Source: [Empedobacter] haloabium (GTDB lineage Bacteria; Pseudomonadota; Gammaproteobacteria; Burkholderiales; Burkholderiaceae_D). Taken from it: 64,000 bases of DNA. Position numbers and translations under genes: made by a program. Every line of letters begins with the position of its first letter. The stretch's first letter is position 1. Below the pieces are notes generated by a model, which was not told the DNA's origin, ran no database searches, and saw only the letters and a program-made list of their open reading frames with translations. Positions 37,701 through 44,688 of this stretch are shown piece by piece. Location: assembly GCA_008011715.2 (NCBI GenBank), contig CP136508.1:1674001-1738000 (forward strand), in the 5' to 3' direction.

Positions 37701-37967
37701 GGCGGCACGATCACGTCCACCTTGCTGACGCTCTTGATGGTGCCGACGTTCTACGACAGCATCGAGATCACCCGCGACCGCATGGTGGCCAAGTTCGGCC
37801 GCCGCGCCGAGCGCTGGAACGTGGCCGTGGCCAGCGTGCTGACGGCGATCGAGGTGATCCTGGCGCTGACCTTGATCCGCCTGGTCTACCGCTTGCTCAA
37901 GGCACTGGTGATGAAGCTGACGGGACGGCGCCGCCGGCCCGCCCCACCGCTGGCGAAAGCTGCCTGA
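34746..37967 (+). CDS. RND efflux permease (HAE1-like)
   Basis: A 1073-residue inner-membrane proton antiporter of the HAE1/AcrB type. TM1 is VKRPIATVVLIIAMMCLGLL. The proton-relay pair Asp400-Asp401 lies in GVLIDDAIVVREN in TM4, and GLVAKNAILLLDAARKRE marks TM10. Two large periplasmic loops are present. The substrate range cannot be read from the sequence. It is probably a drug, dye or metabolite exporter. The upstream gap of 269 bases must hold the promoter; no TetR or MarR regulator is adjacent. A strong terminator follows at 38009. Confidence 0.95.
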   Translation: MFLSNFSVKRPIATVVLIIAMMCLGLLALSKLRVNQNPDVEFPLIVVSIPYPGASPETAEREITNRLEKSLQSISGVNELTSTSAEGSATIVMRFNFGKNLIEASDEIRNAIAAVRYKLPVEMREPILQRIDPSAQPIMQLSLSSRTQSHAAISRLAEDVLADKFRAIDGVATVSVDGSLRRELSVLLSAEKLREYNVSVSDVTNALRMQNTNAPVGKLRGTLEEKSIRLVGRIERPEDFQQVVVKRNGDELVRLAQVATIEDGFAESNSVSMRSGQPNVGISIIRSRDASTVAVAKRVHEVVKELKGTLPAGTSLEVTDDQGEDAQSSLNNVIEALVLGAGLTIFVVYAFLNSWRSTLITALSLPTSVIAAFVGVWLCGFTLNFMTLLGLSLAIGVLIDDAIVVRENIVRHMQMGADRRTAALNGTAEIGMAVAATTFSIMAVFIPVAFMPGITGEWFRPFALTVTCSVAVSLFISFTLDPMLSAFWGDPPNHHDAPRKGFEKYLQRFNHWFDRQADRYGNVIEWALHHRRWMAFIAIASFVGAIALQAKFGGASFVPKADFGTIMIDVRTPSSSSLDYSRMKVLKADELARTLKETKETNASVNLTGGRVYVNIGKKHERDRSADEVAQELREKLAQLVGAEYTVLDDLSNNARKPVQIEFTGTDSRKLMELTNRFMEELKQVKGAVDVSLSELDPKDELQIELNRGLANSMGIAAGDAAAALRVAFAGIEVGDWVDPTGETRDVAVRLAPEDRKAAENIERLPIAVAGTNQMVPLDQIATITMGKGPSTIKHKDGKRIISVSANVEGRSPGEVTADAMKLAKAMDFPPGYGLALGGSGKDMQEVFTQMAIALVSGVGLMYLILVMQFGSFTAPGAVMLSLPLSLIGVVGGLLLTNNTINLMSLIGVIMLMGLVAKNAILLLDAARKREEEGYGREDALMYAGRMRLRPILMTTFALIAGMLPVAIGAGEGGEFYRPLAIAIIGGTITSTLLTLLMVPTFYDSIEITRDRMVAKFGRRAERWNVAVASVLTAIEVILALTLIRLVYRLLKALVMKLTGRRRRPAPPLAKAA

Positions 37968-38008
37968 CCGGCTTGCCCGTCGGCAGCATCAGCCGAACAA
38001 TGTTCGAC

Positions 38009-38035
38009 AAAGGCCGCTTCCCGCGGCCTTTTTTT
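38009..38035 (+). terminator. Rho-independent terminator after RND operon
   Basis: Arms AAAGGCCGC and GCGGCCTTT (38009-38017 and 38023-38031) enclose a five-base loop and run into seven T. It lies about 40 bases after the permease stop. Confidence 0.88.
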
Positions 38036-38235
38036 GGCCGTCCGACGCCCGGCGGGTAGCGATTTGACAGCGTTGTTGACACGTGACATGTTGCTATGCA
38101 CAAATAGCACACTCGTATCAAAACTTCCAGAGCTGTAGTATGCTTCGCCCCTCGTGGCCCATCTTTCGCCGGGCTGCGTGACGAAATAGCAATAAGACAG
38201 CAACGAATCAGATAACTATAGATAGTGAGACTCAA

Positions 38236-39651
38236 GTGACCCCAAAATACCTGACCCTGATCATCGCCGCGGCGCTGTCCGCCGCGTCCGTCTCCGCCCA
38301 CGCTTCCGGCTACCGTTTCGGTTCCCAGAGCGTGTCGTCGCAAGGTACCGCCGAAGCCAATGGCGCCGAAGCCGCCGACGCTTCCACCGTGTTCGCCAAC
38401 CCGGCCGGCATGGCACGCCTGGACGGCCGCCAGCTGATGGGCGGCGTGACCGCCGTCGTGCCGCATTCGACCTTCAACGACAACGGCTCGACCCGCTTCA
38501 CGGGCACGCCGACCGGCGGCCTGACGTCGCAGGACGATTTCGTGCCGAAGGCGGTGGCGGCACCGTCGCTGTACTACACGCAGAAGGTGAACGACCAGTG
38601 GAGCGCCGGCATGGGCGTGTTCGTCCCGTACGGCACCAACCTGAGCTATGACTGGAACTGGTCCGGCCGCTACGCGCTGACCAATATCAAGCTGGTGTCG
38701 GTCACGCTCAATCCTTCGGTCTCGTTCAAGCCGAACGAACACCACGCCTTCGGTTTCGGCCTGAACGCAGAGTTCATGAAGGCCAAGCTGGGCCAGGGCG
38801 TGGACGTGCCAGGTTCGGTCGCGGCTGCCCGGGCAACGGGTTCGAGCGCGGCGCTGCTGCGCGCGATCGTGGCCGCCGGCGGCAACCCGGCCGTGCTGGC
38901 ATCGGTGAATGACGCGCACGCCAGCGTGGACGGCAAGGACTGGGGCTTCGGCTGGAACGTCGGCTACATGTACATGCCGACCGAGAACACCCGCTTCGGT
39001 ATCGCCTACCGTTCGTCCATCAAGCACGAGCTGAAAGGCGGCGCGGATTGGGACTTTTCCGGCGTGACGGCCGACCAGAAGGTCAACGCCGTGCTGCAGT
39101 CGGTCTCGCACCACGTGGATTCGGATGCCCTGGTCGAACTGCGTACGCCCGAGACGCTGTCCATCAACGGCTTCCACCAGTTCAACGACAAGTGGGCGGG
39201 CATGTTCGACGTGACCTGGACCAAGAACTCGCGCATGCAGAACATCAACATCCAGTTCCCGGGCACGGAATCGGGTGACGAGGTGATCCGCCAGCAGTGG
39301 AAGAACACCGTGCGCGTGGCGCTCGGCGCGAATTACAAGCTGAACGACGCGGTCACGCTGCGTGGCGGTATCGCCCACGACGACGCGCCGGTGCGCAACG
39401 AAACGCTGCGCCACGCCGCGCTGCCGGATGCCGACCGCCTGCAACTGTCGTTCGGCGCCAACTGGAAGGTTTCGCCGAATTCCTCGATCGACCTGGCCTA
39501 CAGCTACCTGGACTTCAAGGAAGCCCGCGGCAGCTACGCCAACAACTGCCGTCCCGGCCTGACGGCCTGCACGGGCAACGGCGAGACCGTACGCGGCACG
39601 TGGAACACCCACCTGCAACTGGTCGGCCTGGCCTACAACTACAAGTTCTGA
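38236..39651 (+). CDS. FadL-type outer-membrane transport protein (OMPP1 family)
   Basis: A 471-residue outer-membrane beta-barrel for hydrophobic compounds such as long-chain fatty acids. It starts at GTG (38236). The signal peptide is MTPKYLTLIIAAALSAASVS with cleavage after AHA, giving mature SGYRFGSQ. The N-terminal plug motif is TVFANPAGMARLDGRQ (NPA motif of FadL). The sequence ends in an aromatic residue (LVGLAYNYKF), the usual barrel-assembly signal. The 268-base upstream gap has two TTGACA sequences (38064 and 38076) but no well-spaced -10 partner. A bidirectional terminator follows. Confidence 0.93.
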   Translation: MTPKYLTLIIAAALSAASVSAHASGYRFGSQSVSSQGTAEANGAEAADASTVFANPAGMARLDGRQLMGGVTAVVPHSTFNDNGSTRFTGTPTGGLTSQDDFVPKAVAAPSLYYTQKVNDQWSAGMGVFVPYGTNLSYDWNWSGRYALTNIKLVSVTLNPSVSFKPNEHHAFGFGLNAEFMKAKLGQGVDVPGSVAAARATGSSAALLRAIVAAGGNPAVLASVNDAHASVDGKDWGFGWNVGYMYMPTENTRFGIAYRSSIKHELKGGADWDFSGVTADQKVNAVLQSVSHHVDSDALVELRTPETLSINGFHQFNDKWAGMFDVTWTKNSRMQNINIQFPGTESGDEVIRQQWKNTVRVALGANYKLNDAVTLRGGIAHDDAPVRNETLRHAALPDADRLQLSFGANWKVSPNSSIDLAYSYLDFKEARGSYANNCRPGLTACTGNGETVRGTWNTHLQLVGLAYNYKF

Positions 39652-39668
39652 TTCCGGAACACCTAGGA

Positions 39669-39702
39669 AAAAGCCGGCGCTCCGCGAGGAGCGCCGGCTT
39701 TT
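39669..39702. terminator. Bidirectional terminator between FadL-type and lipoprotein genes
   Basis: Fifteen-base arms AAAAGCCGGCGCTCC and GGAGCGCCGGCTTTT around a GCGA loop, with T-runs on both strands. It is placed between two convergent genes and can serve both. Confidence 0.9.
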
Positions 39703-39742
39703 TTCATTGCCGTGGCGGCGCCCGCGGGCGCCGCTGGTCCGC

Positions 39743-40177
39743 TTAGCGGCCGGTGGTGCCGCCGGCCGGGGTCGTGGCGCCTTCCTGGGTGCCGGCCGTG
39801 CCCGCGCCGGTGGTGCCGGTCGCGCCCGTGCCGGAGGTGGTGCCTGCCGGCGGCGTGGTCGCGCCGCTGGTCGCGCCCGTGCCCGTCGCGCCCATGTCGC
39901 CGGTCGCACCGGTGGTGCCGCCGGTGGTGCCGGCCGCGCCGCCCGTTGCGCCGCTGTCGGTCGCGCCGGTGCCGCCCGTGGTGCCGGTCGCGCCGGTGCC
40001 CGAGGTGCCGGCGTCAGGCGTGGTGCCGGTGGCGCCCGTGGTGCCGCCGCTCGTTGCCGCCGGCGAACCGGTGTCGGCCGGTGGCTGGTCGGCATTGCGG
40101 TCCTTGCAGGCGCCCAGCAGTGCGGCGGACAGGGCTGCGGTCAGAATCATCGCGGTGGTTTTGCTCAAGGTTTTCAT
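39743..40177 (-). CDS. Low-complexity Gly/Thr/Ala lipoprotein
   Basis: A 144-residue predicted lipoprotein. The signal is [20 protein letters not shown] followed by LGAC, a good lipobox, and AAGGAG precedes the ATG. Almost all of the mature protein is built of short irregular repeats of Gly, Ala, Thr and Ser with a little Pro and Asp ([19 protein letters not shown]). It has no cofactor or catalytic motif. It may be a flexible or glycosylated surface spacer; Thr/Ser richness would permit O-glycosylation, but that is a guess. DNA repeats underlie it, so length variation is likely. Confidence 0.78.
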   Translation of the reverse strand: MKTLSKTTAMILTAALSAALLGACKDRNADQPPADTGSPAATSGGTTGATGTTPDAGTSGTGATGTTGGTGATDSGATGGAAGTTGGTTGATGDMGATGTGATSGATTPPAGTTSGTGATGTTGAGTAGTQEGATTPAGGTTGR

Positions 40178-40480
40178 GTCGACTCCTTTTCCAAAGTGGT
40201 GGGATGGACGATGCTTCTATCGCCGACAACGCAAAGCTGCGGTGTCGATCGACTCTTCATGCCGTGCCGTTGTTGCTGATACTGCTGGCACGGTAGCAGC
40301 CTTGCTTGCAGCAGGCTGCGTCGCCGGTGCCGGGCGCTGTTCGCGTGACCGGGCCGGCGCGGGATTGCTCCTACGCGGCACATCGCTTTCCACTGCCGCC
40401 GTGGCAAACACCTCGATACTATGGACCGTGCGCAGGGGCGTCCGTTCGCTTGCGCACATCTCCATCATGTTTTTTGCATT
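40178..40480. other. Intergenic gap without a supported gene
   Basis: About 300 bases between the lipoprotein start and the stop of the NAD(P)HX dehydratase gene. It must carry the lipoprotein promoter (minus strand) near its left end. Small open frames occur on both strands but none has a ribosome site or plausible product. I saw no clear hairpin with T-run and no tRNA-like fold. Confidence 0.6.
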
Positions 40481-41425
40481 TCAGGCCGGTGCCAGCGTAC
40501 GCAGCAGGCCCGGCACCTCGGCCGAAATCTCGCGCGCCAGGTAGCCCAGCACACCATACTTGATGGACAGCTGCTCGCCGGCGGACGCGTGCAGCGCCAC
40601 GCCCCAGGCCGCGGCCTGCTCCAGGCTGGCGCCGCGTGCCGCCAGCCCGACGATGATGCCGGCCAGCGCGTCGCCCGAGCCGGAGATCGCCAGGCCGATA
40701 TTGCCGCCCTCGTGGCGCCAGTGCTGCCCGCCTGGCGCCGCGATGACGGTCGTTGCGCCTTTCAGCGCCACGACGGCGTTCCAGCGCCGCGCCGCCGCCA
40801 GCGCCGCAGCCTCCGGGGCGGCCGCCAGGTCGTCCTTGTCCTGGTCGGTCAGATGCGCCAGTTCCCCTGCGTGCGGCGTCAGCAGCACGGGTTCGGCGAA
40901 GCGGAAGTGCGCCATGTCCTTCGGCTCGTCCAGCAGGTGCGCCTCGCCGGCCATGCGCACGGCGGCCATCGCGCAGGCGTCGAGCACGATGGCGGTGCCG
41001 GCAAAGCGGGGCAGCAGGGCATGCACCAGTTCGGCAGTCGCCGCTTCGTCCTGCATGCCGGGGCCGACCAGCAGCGCGCCCGCCTTGCCGGCCAGTTCGC
41101 CCAGCTTGCGGGCCGCTTCCAGCGTGAAGCCGCCGTTCGCGGTCTCGGCCAGGCCGATCACGCGTGCCTCGGGAATCGCCATGCCGACCAGCGGGGCCAC
41201 GCTGGCGGCGGTGGCGACGGTCAGCTTGCCCGCGCCGGCGCGCAGCGCGGCCGTGGCGGCCAGCATGACGGCGCCGGGCATCTCGCGCGCGCCGCCCACG
41301 ATCAGCACGTGGCCGCGCACTTCCTTGTCGCCGTCGAACGAAGGCTGCGGCAAAGGCCAGTCGCGCAGGGTGCGCGCGGTGATATCGGTGCCGCCGTCAG
41401 TGGCGGCATGCATCGGTTTGCTCAT
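40481..41425 (-). CDS. nnrD: ADP-dependent NAD(P)H-hydrate dehydratase
   Basis: A 314-residue repair enzyme that restores NAD(P)H from its hydrated form. It is of ribokinase-like fold: VLIVGGAREMPGAVMLAATA, LLTPHAGELAHLT and the active-site GNIGLAISGSGDALAGIIVG with the catalytic Asp of GSGD. The ATG at 41425 has AAGGATC upstream. The NnrE epimerase domain found fused in E. coli YjeF is absent, so epimerase must be separate. It follows the histidine phosphatase gene by eight bases, making a probable two-gene operon. Confidence 0.92.
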   Translation of the reverse strand: MSKPMHAATDGGTDITARTLRDWPLPQPSFDGDKEVRGHVLIVGGAREMPGAVMLAATAALRAGAGKLTVATAASVAPLVGMAIPEARVIGLAETANGGFTLEAARKLGELAGKAGALLVGPGMQDEAATAELVHALLPRFAGTAIVLDACAMAAVRMAGEAHLLDEPKDMAHFRFAEPVLLTPHAGELAHLTDQDKDDLAAAPEAAALAAARRWNAVVALKGATTVIAAPGGQHWRHEGGNIGLAISGSGDALAGIIVGLAARGASLEQAAAWGVALHASAGEQLSIKYGVLGYLAREISAEVPGLLRTLAPA

Positions 41426-41433
41426 GGCGATCC

Positions 41434-42198
41434 TTATGATTTGGGCGCGGCGGGCTGGTCCTTGCCGGCCGTGACCGGTACGCCGGTCTGCGTCAGCGGT
41501 GCAACGAAGTTGGCCATTTGCAGCACCAGCTTGCCGCGCTTGCCGGCAGCGGGGTCGAAGGCATAGGCGGTGACGCCGCAGTTGGGCACGTCGCCGGCCC
41601 GGTCGGTTTCCAGGATCTTCCGCTCGTCCATCCGTTCCAGCAGGTAGCGCAGGCAGTTGACGATGACCTGGTGGCCGACGATCAGCACGCGTTCGCCGCG
41701 GTATTCGCGGGTGATGGTGTCGAGCACGCTGCGCAGGCGCAGGATGACGTCGCACCAGCTCTCGCCCCCTGGCGGGCGGAAATAGAACTTGCCCACGTGG
41801 CGGCGCTGCTCGTGCAACTCGGGGTATTTGTCGGCGATGCCCAGCGGTGTCAGGCGGTCGATGATGCCGAATTCCTTCTCGCGCAGGCGCTCGTCGGCGA
41901 CGACCGTCAGCAACTGCTCACGGTCGAGCTTGTTGACCACCGTCATGGCTGTTTCGCGTGCCCGCACGTAAGGCGAGAACAGCACGACGTTGGGGCGCTG
42001 CTCCGGCGCCATCGCGCAGAACCAGTCCGCCAGCGCCTCGGCCTGGCGGCTGCCGAGCTCGGACAGCGGGACGTCCATGTCGCGTTCGGCGATGTCGATG
42101 AGAAACTGAGAAGCGGCTTCCGCCGCCTCACGCGCCACGTTGCCGGCGCTCTGGCCGTGCCGCACTACCCAGATTTGTTGGGGCCATTTCTGTTCCAT
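41434..42198 (-). CDS. Histidine phosphatase superfamily protein (phosphoglycerate mutase-like)
   Basis: A 254-residue branch-1 histidine phosphatase. The catalytic RHG is in IWVVRHGQSAGNVAREAAE. The second His lies in VLIVGHQVIVNCLRYLLER, and an acidic partner lies in ERLREKEFGIIDRL. The substrate is unknown; relatives act on sugar phosphates, cofactors or phosphoproteins. Linkage to the NAD(P)HX repair gene (8-base gap) suggests a role in metabolite housekeeping. The ribosome site is weak. Confidence 0.88.
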   Translation of the reverse strand: MEQKWPQQIWVVRHGQSAGNVAREAAEAASQFLIDIAERDMDVPLSELGSRQAEALADWFCAMAPEQRPNVVLFSPYVRARETAMTVVNKLDREQLLTVVADERLREKEFGIIDRLTPLGIADKYPELHEQRRHVGKFYFRPPGGESWCDVILRLRSVLDTITREYRGERVLIVGHQVIVNCLRYLLERMDERKILETDRAGDVPNCGVTAYAFDPAAGKRGKLVLQMANFVAPLTQTGVPVTAGKDQPAAPKS

Positions 42199-42291
42199 GG
42201 GAGTTCGTCGTCGTGATTCGGTGTGCGAATACTAGACGAAAGCGCAAAACGGTGGCGCAAGCGTAACCCGGGTGCGCGATGTTGGGGTCAT

Positions 42292-42366
42292 GGTGCCGGC
42301 TGGCAGGCCGGCACCGCTGCGCAGGCGAGGAGCGGTGCTCCTCGAAACCCCTGCTGCGCTCCGCAG
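42292..42366. repeat. Dispersed multi-hairpin repeat, copy A
   Basis: This ~75-base segment contains hairpins GGTGCCGGC/GCCGGCACC (42292-42315), CGAGGAGC/GCTCCTCG (42326-42344) and CCCCTGC/GCAGGGG (around 42349-42369). Its reverse complement is nearly identical to 51917-51991, with only a few differences. Two copies in opposite orientation about 9.6 kb apart show that this is an interspersed element and not chance. Confidence 0.85.
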
Positions 42367-42443
42367 GGGACTGACCCCGAAGTTGGTTTCGGTAGCGGTC
42401 TGCTGGCAAACTTCGGGGTCAGTCCCCCCTGGGGACAGACCCC
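42366..42443. repeat. 19-bp-arm palindrome and GGGGTCAGTCCCC unit
   Basis: Perfect 19-base arms GGGGACTGACCCCGAAGTT (42366-42384) and its complement (42409-42427). Overlapping this is GGGGTCAGTCCCC-CCT-GGGGACAGACCCC at 42415-42443, the same unit as at 31255-31283. It abuts copy A of the multi-hairpin repeat and ends five bases before the TcyP stop codon, so it may also terminate that gene. Confidence 0.85.
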
Positions 42444-42448
42444 AGACT

Positions 42449-43855
42449 TCAAGCCGCCTTGGCGTCGGCGTCCACGTCCCCATCGTCATCGGCCTCGAAC
42501 ACGGCCAGGTCCGTCTCGCCCATGACCCGGCTGGTGACCGTGCCCGCCGTGATCGAACCGGACACGTTCAGGGCCGTGCGGCCCATGTCGATCAGCGGCT
42601 CGATCGAGATCAGGAGGCCGGCCAGCGCGACCGGCAGGTTCATCGTCGACAGCACGATCAGCGCCGCGAACGTGGCGCCGCCGCCCACGCCGGCCACGCC
42701 GACCGAGCCGATCATGACGACCGCCAGCAGCGGTACCAGGAACGCGGCCGTGTACGGGTCGATGCCGACGGTGGGCGCGATCATCACGGCCAGCATGGCG
42801 GGATAGATGCCGGCGCAGCCGTTCTGGCCGATGGTGGCGCCGAACGAGGCGGCGAAGTTGGCGATGCCTTCCGGCGTGCCCAGGCGCCGGGTCTGCGTCT
42901 GTACGTTCATCGGGATGGCGCCGGCGCTGCTGCGCGAGGTGAACGCGAACGTCAGCACCGGCAGGATCTTCTTCGCGAAGCGCAGCGGGTTCAGGCCGGT
43001 GCCGGCGACGATCGCCAGGTGCACGCCGAACATCAGCAGCAGCGCGCTGTACGAGGCCGCCACGAAGCCCAGCAGGTTCATGATGTCGGCGTAGCTGGAG
43101 GTGGCCACGACCTGCGTCATCAGCGCGAAGACGCCATACGGCGTCAGGCGCAGCACGATGGTGACGATGCGCATGACGATCGCGTGCGCCACCTTGACGA
43201 AGTGGTCGAACGAGACGAACAGCTCGGGTTTCTTGTCGGCGATGCCGTGGGCGGCGATGCCGACGAAGACGGAAAAGATGACGACCGCGATGGTGGAGGT
43301 CTTGCGTCCGCCCGTCATGTCGAGGAACGGATTGGCCGGCAGGAACGACAGGATCATGCCGGGCAGCGACAGCGCCTGGGCGTCCGCCAGCTTGCCCTGC
43401 AGGTAGGCGCCGCGCGCCACCTCGGCCTCGCTGGCCGTCAGCCCGACGGCCGTCAGCCCGAACAGCTTGGCCATCAGGATGCCCAGCGCGGCGGCGATGA
43501 CGGTCGTGATCATCAAGGTGCCGATCGTCAGCGCGCTGATCTTGCCCAGCGAACTGGCGTTGCGCAGCTTCAGGATGGCCGCCACGATCGACACCATGAT
43601 CAGCGGCATCACGATCATCTGCAGCAGCTTGACGTAGCCGCTGCCGACGATGTCGAGGTAGTCGCCGGTCGTCTTGAGCACGGGACTGGCGGCGCCGTAC
43701 AGGCCCTGCAGCGCCGCGCCCAGCAGCACGCCCAGGCCGAGCGCCGTGAACACGCGCACCGTGAAGGTGGCGTGCTGCTTCTGCTGGCGGTACAGGAAGG
43801 CCAGAACGGCGAGGGCGACGGCAAGGTTGAGGACGATGGCAAGGGTGGGATTCAT
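42449..43855 (-). CDS. tcyP: L-cystine transporter TcyP (dicarboxylate/cation symporter family)
   Basis: A 468-residue secondary transporter of the DAACS family, close to E. coli TcyP/YdjN along its whole length. Matching segments include GYVKLLQMIVMPLIMVSI, AFTSRSSAGAIPMNVQTQTR (the re-entrant serine-rich loop), FGATIGQNGCAGIYPAML and ISIEPLIDMGRTALNVSGS (substrate and Na-site helix). Eight to nine hydrophobic segments are present, and an acidic tail (EADDDGDVDADA) ends the protein. It imports cystine, probably with a cation. Single gene. Confidence 0.92.
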   Translation of the reverse strand: MNPTLAIVLNLAVALAVLAFLYRQQKQHATFTVRVFTALGLGVLLGAALQGLYGAASPVLKTTGDYLDIVGSGYVKLLQMIVMPLIMVSIVAAILKLRNASSLGKISALTIGTLMITTVIAAALGILMAKLFGLTAVGLTASEAEVARGAYLQGKLADAQALSLPGMILSFLPANPFLDMTGGRKTSTIAVVIFSVFVGIAAHGIADKKPELFVSFDHFVKVAHAIVMRIVTIVLRLTPYGVFALMTQVVATSSYADIMNLLGFVAASYSALLLMFGVHLAIVAGTGLNPLRFAKKILPVLTFAFTSRSSAGAIPMNVQTQTRRLGTPEGIANFAASFGATIGQNGCAGIYPAMLAVMIAPTVGIDPYTAAFLVPLLAVVMIGSVGVAGVGGGATFAALIVLSTMNLPVALAGLLISIEPLIDMGRTALNVSGSITAGTVTSRVMGETDLAVFEADDDGDVDADAKAA

Positions 43856-43980
43856 GGGTGCTTCCAGGGTTGTTGTCCCGGCGATTTTATCGGAATTGCC
43901 ACGACTCTACCGGAAGGCGTGCGACTTGCTCAGCCGGAGTCTGCGAATATTCACGCATATCCATATGCAAGCAAAGCCGC

Positions 43981-44496
43981 ATGAAAGCCCTGATCAAACT
44001 ATTTGCCTTCGGTTATGTCGCCATCTCGCTGTTGTTCTGGATCAGCGGGCTGGCGCTGGTCGGCATGGCCGGGTTCGAAATCTGGGAGGCCGTGATGCCC
44101 GGCGACGAGGGGGGCACGCAGCCGCGCTTCGTCCGCATCCTGGAGTGCATCGGCCTGCTGACCATCGCCGTCGCCGCGTTCGAGCTGGGCCAGACCGTGC
44201 TGGAAGAGGAGGTGCAGCGCTCCGCCAATATCAGCACACCAACGCGGGTGCGCCGCTTCATGTCGCGCTTCATGATCGCCGTCATCGTCTCGCTGGCGAT
44301 CGAATGCCTGGTATCGGCCTTCCAGTCGCTGCACGGCCATCCCGAGCTGTTGCCGCACGCGGCCGTCATCGGGCTGTGCGCGGCGGCGCTGCTGCTGGCC
44401 TGGGGCGGCTTCATCCGCCTGAACATTCCGGCCGAGCACCTGGAGCCCCAGGCCATGGAAGATGCCCAGGCCGAAGATGATAAGATCGAAACATAA
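43981..44496 (+). CDS. Four-TM hypothetical membrane protein
   Basis: A 171-residue inner-membrane protein with four hydrophobic segments: near residues 4-36 (IKLFAFGYVAISLLFWISGL), 55-78, 100-123 and 130-150. The loop after TM2 is acidic (LGQTVLEEEVQRS). I do not recognise the family. The ATG at 43981 starts at the membrane segment; a longer upstream frame has no support. The ribosome site is weak (AAAG). It is divergent from tcyP with 125 bases between. Confidence 0.75.
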   Translation: MKALIKLFAFGYVAISLLFWISGLALVGMAGFEIWEAVMPGDEGGTQPRFVRILECIGLLTIAVAAFELGQTVLEEEVQRSANISTPTRVRRFMSRFMIAVIVSLAIECLVSAFQSLHGHPELLPHAAVIGLCAAALLLAWGGFIRLNIPAEHLEPQAMEDAQAEDDKIET

Positions 44497-44688
44497 ATTA
44501 CTCGGCGTAAATTATTTATTCTCATCACCAGGATAAACTGTCAACTGCCGTGCGCTTGCGTGTGGTAAGTCCGCCACACAACATTTGCGTGCCATGCCCC
44601 TGAGAGGGCTGTTGCCCCCACTTTGCAGATGCAAGTGTCTTTTCCCCATGGTAAATTGCCACATGGAAAAAATGCTTGGAGCGGAAAA

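Noticed and set aside
38064..38100. Sigma-70 promoter of the FadL-type gene with TTGACA boxes
   Set aside because: Two TTGACA sequences are present but no -10 match lies at 16-18 bases from either, so I do not call a promoter.
40178..40480. Small open frames in the gap before the lipoprotein gene
   Set aside because: None has a ribosome site, signal or plausible composition, and they overlap on both strands.
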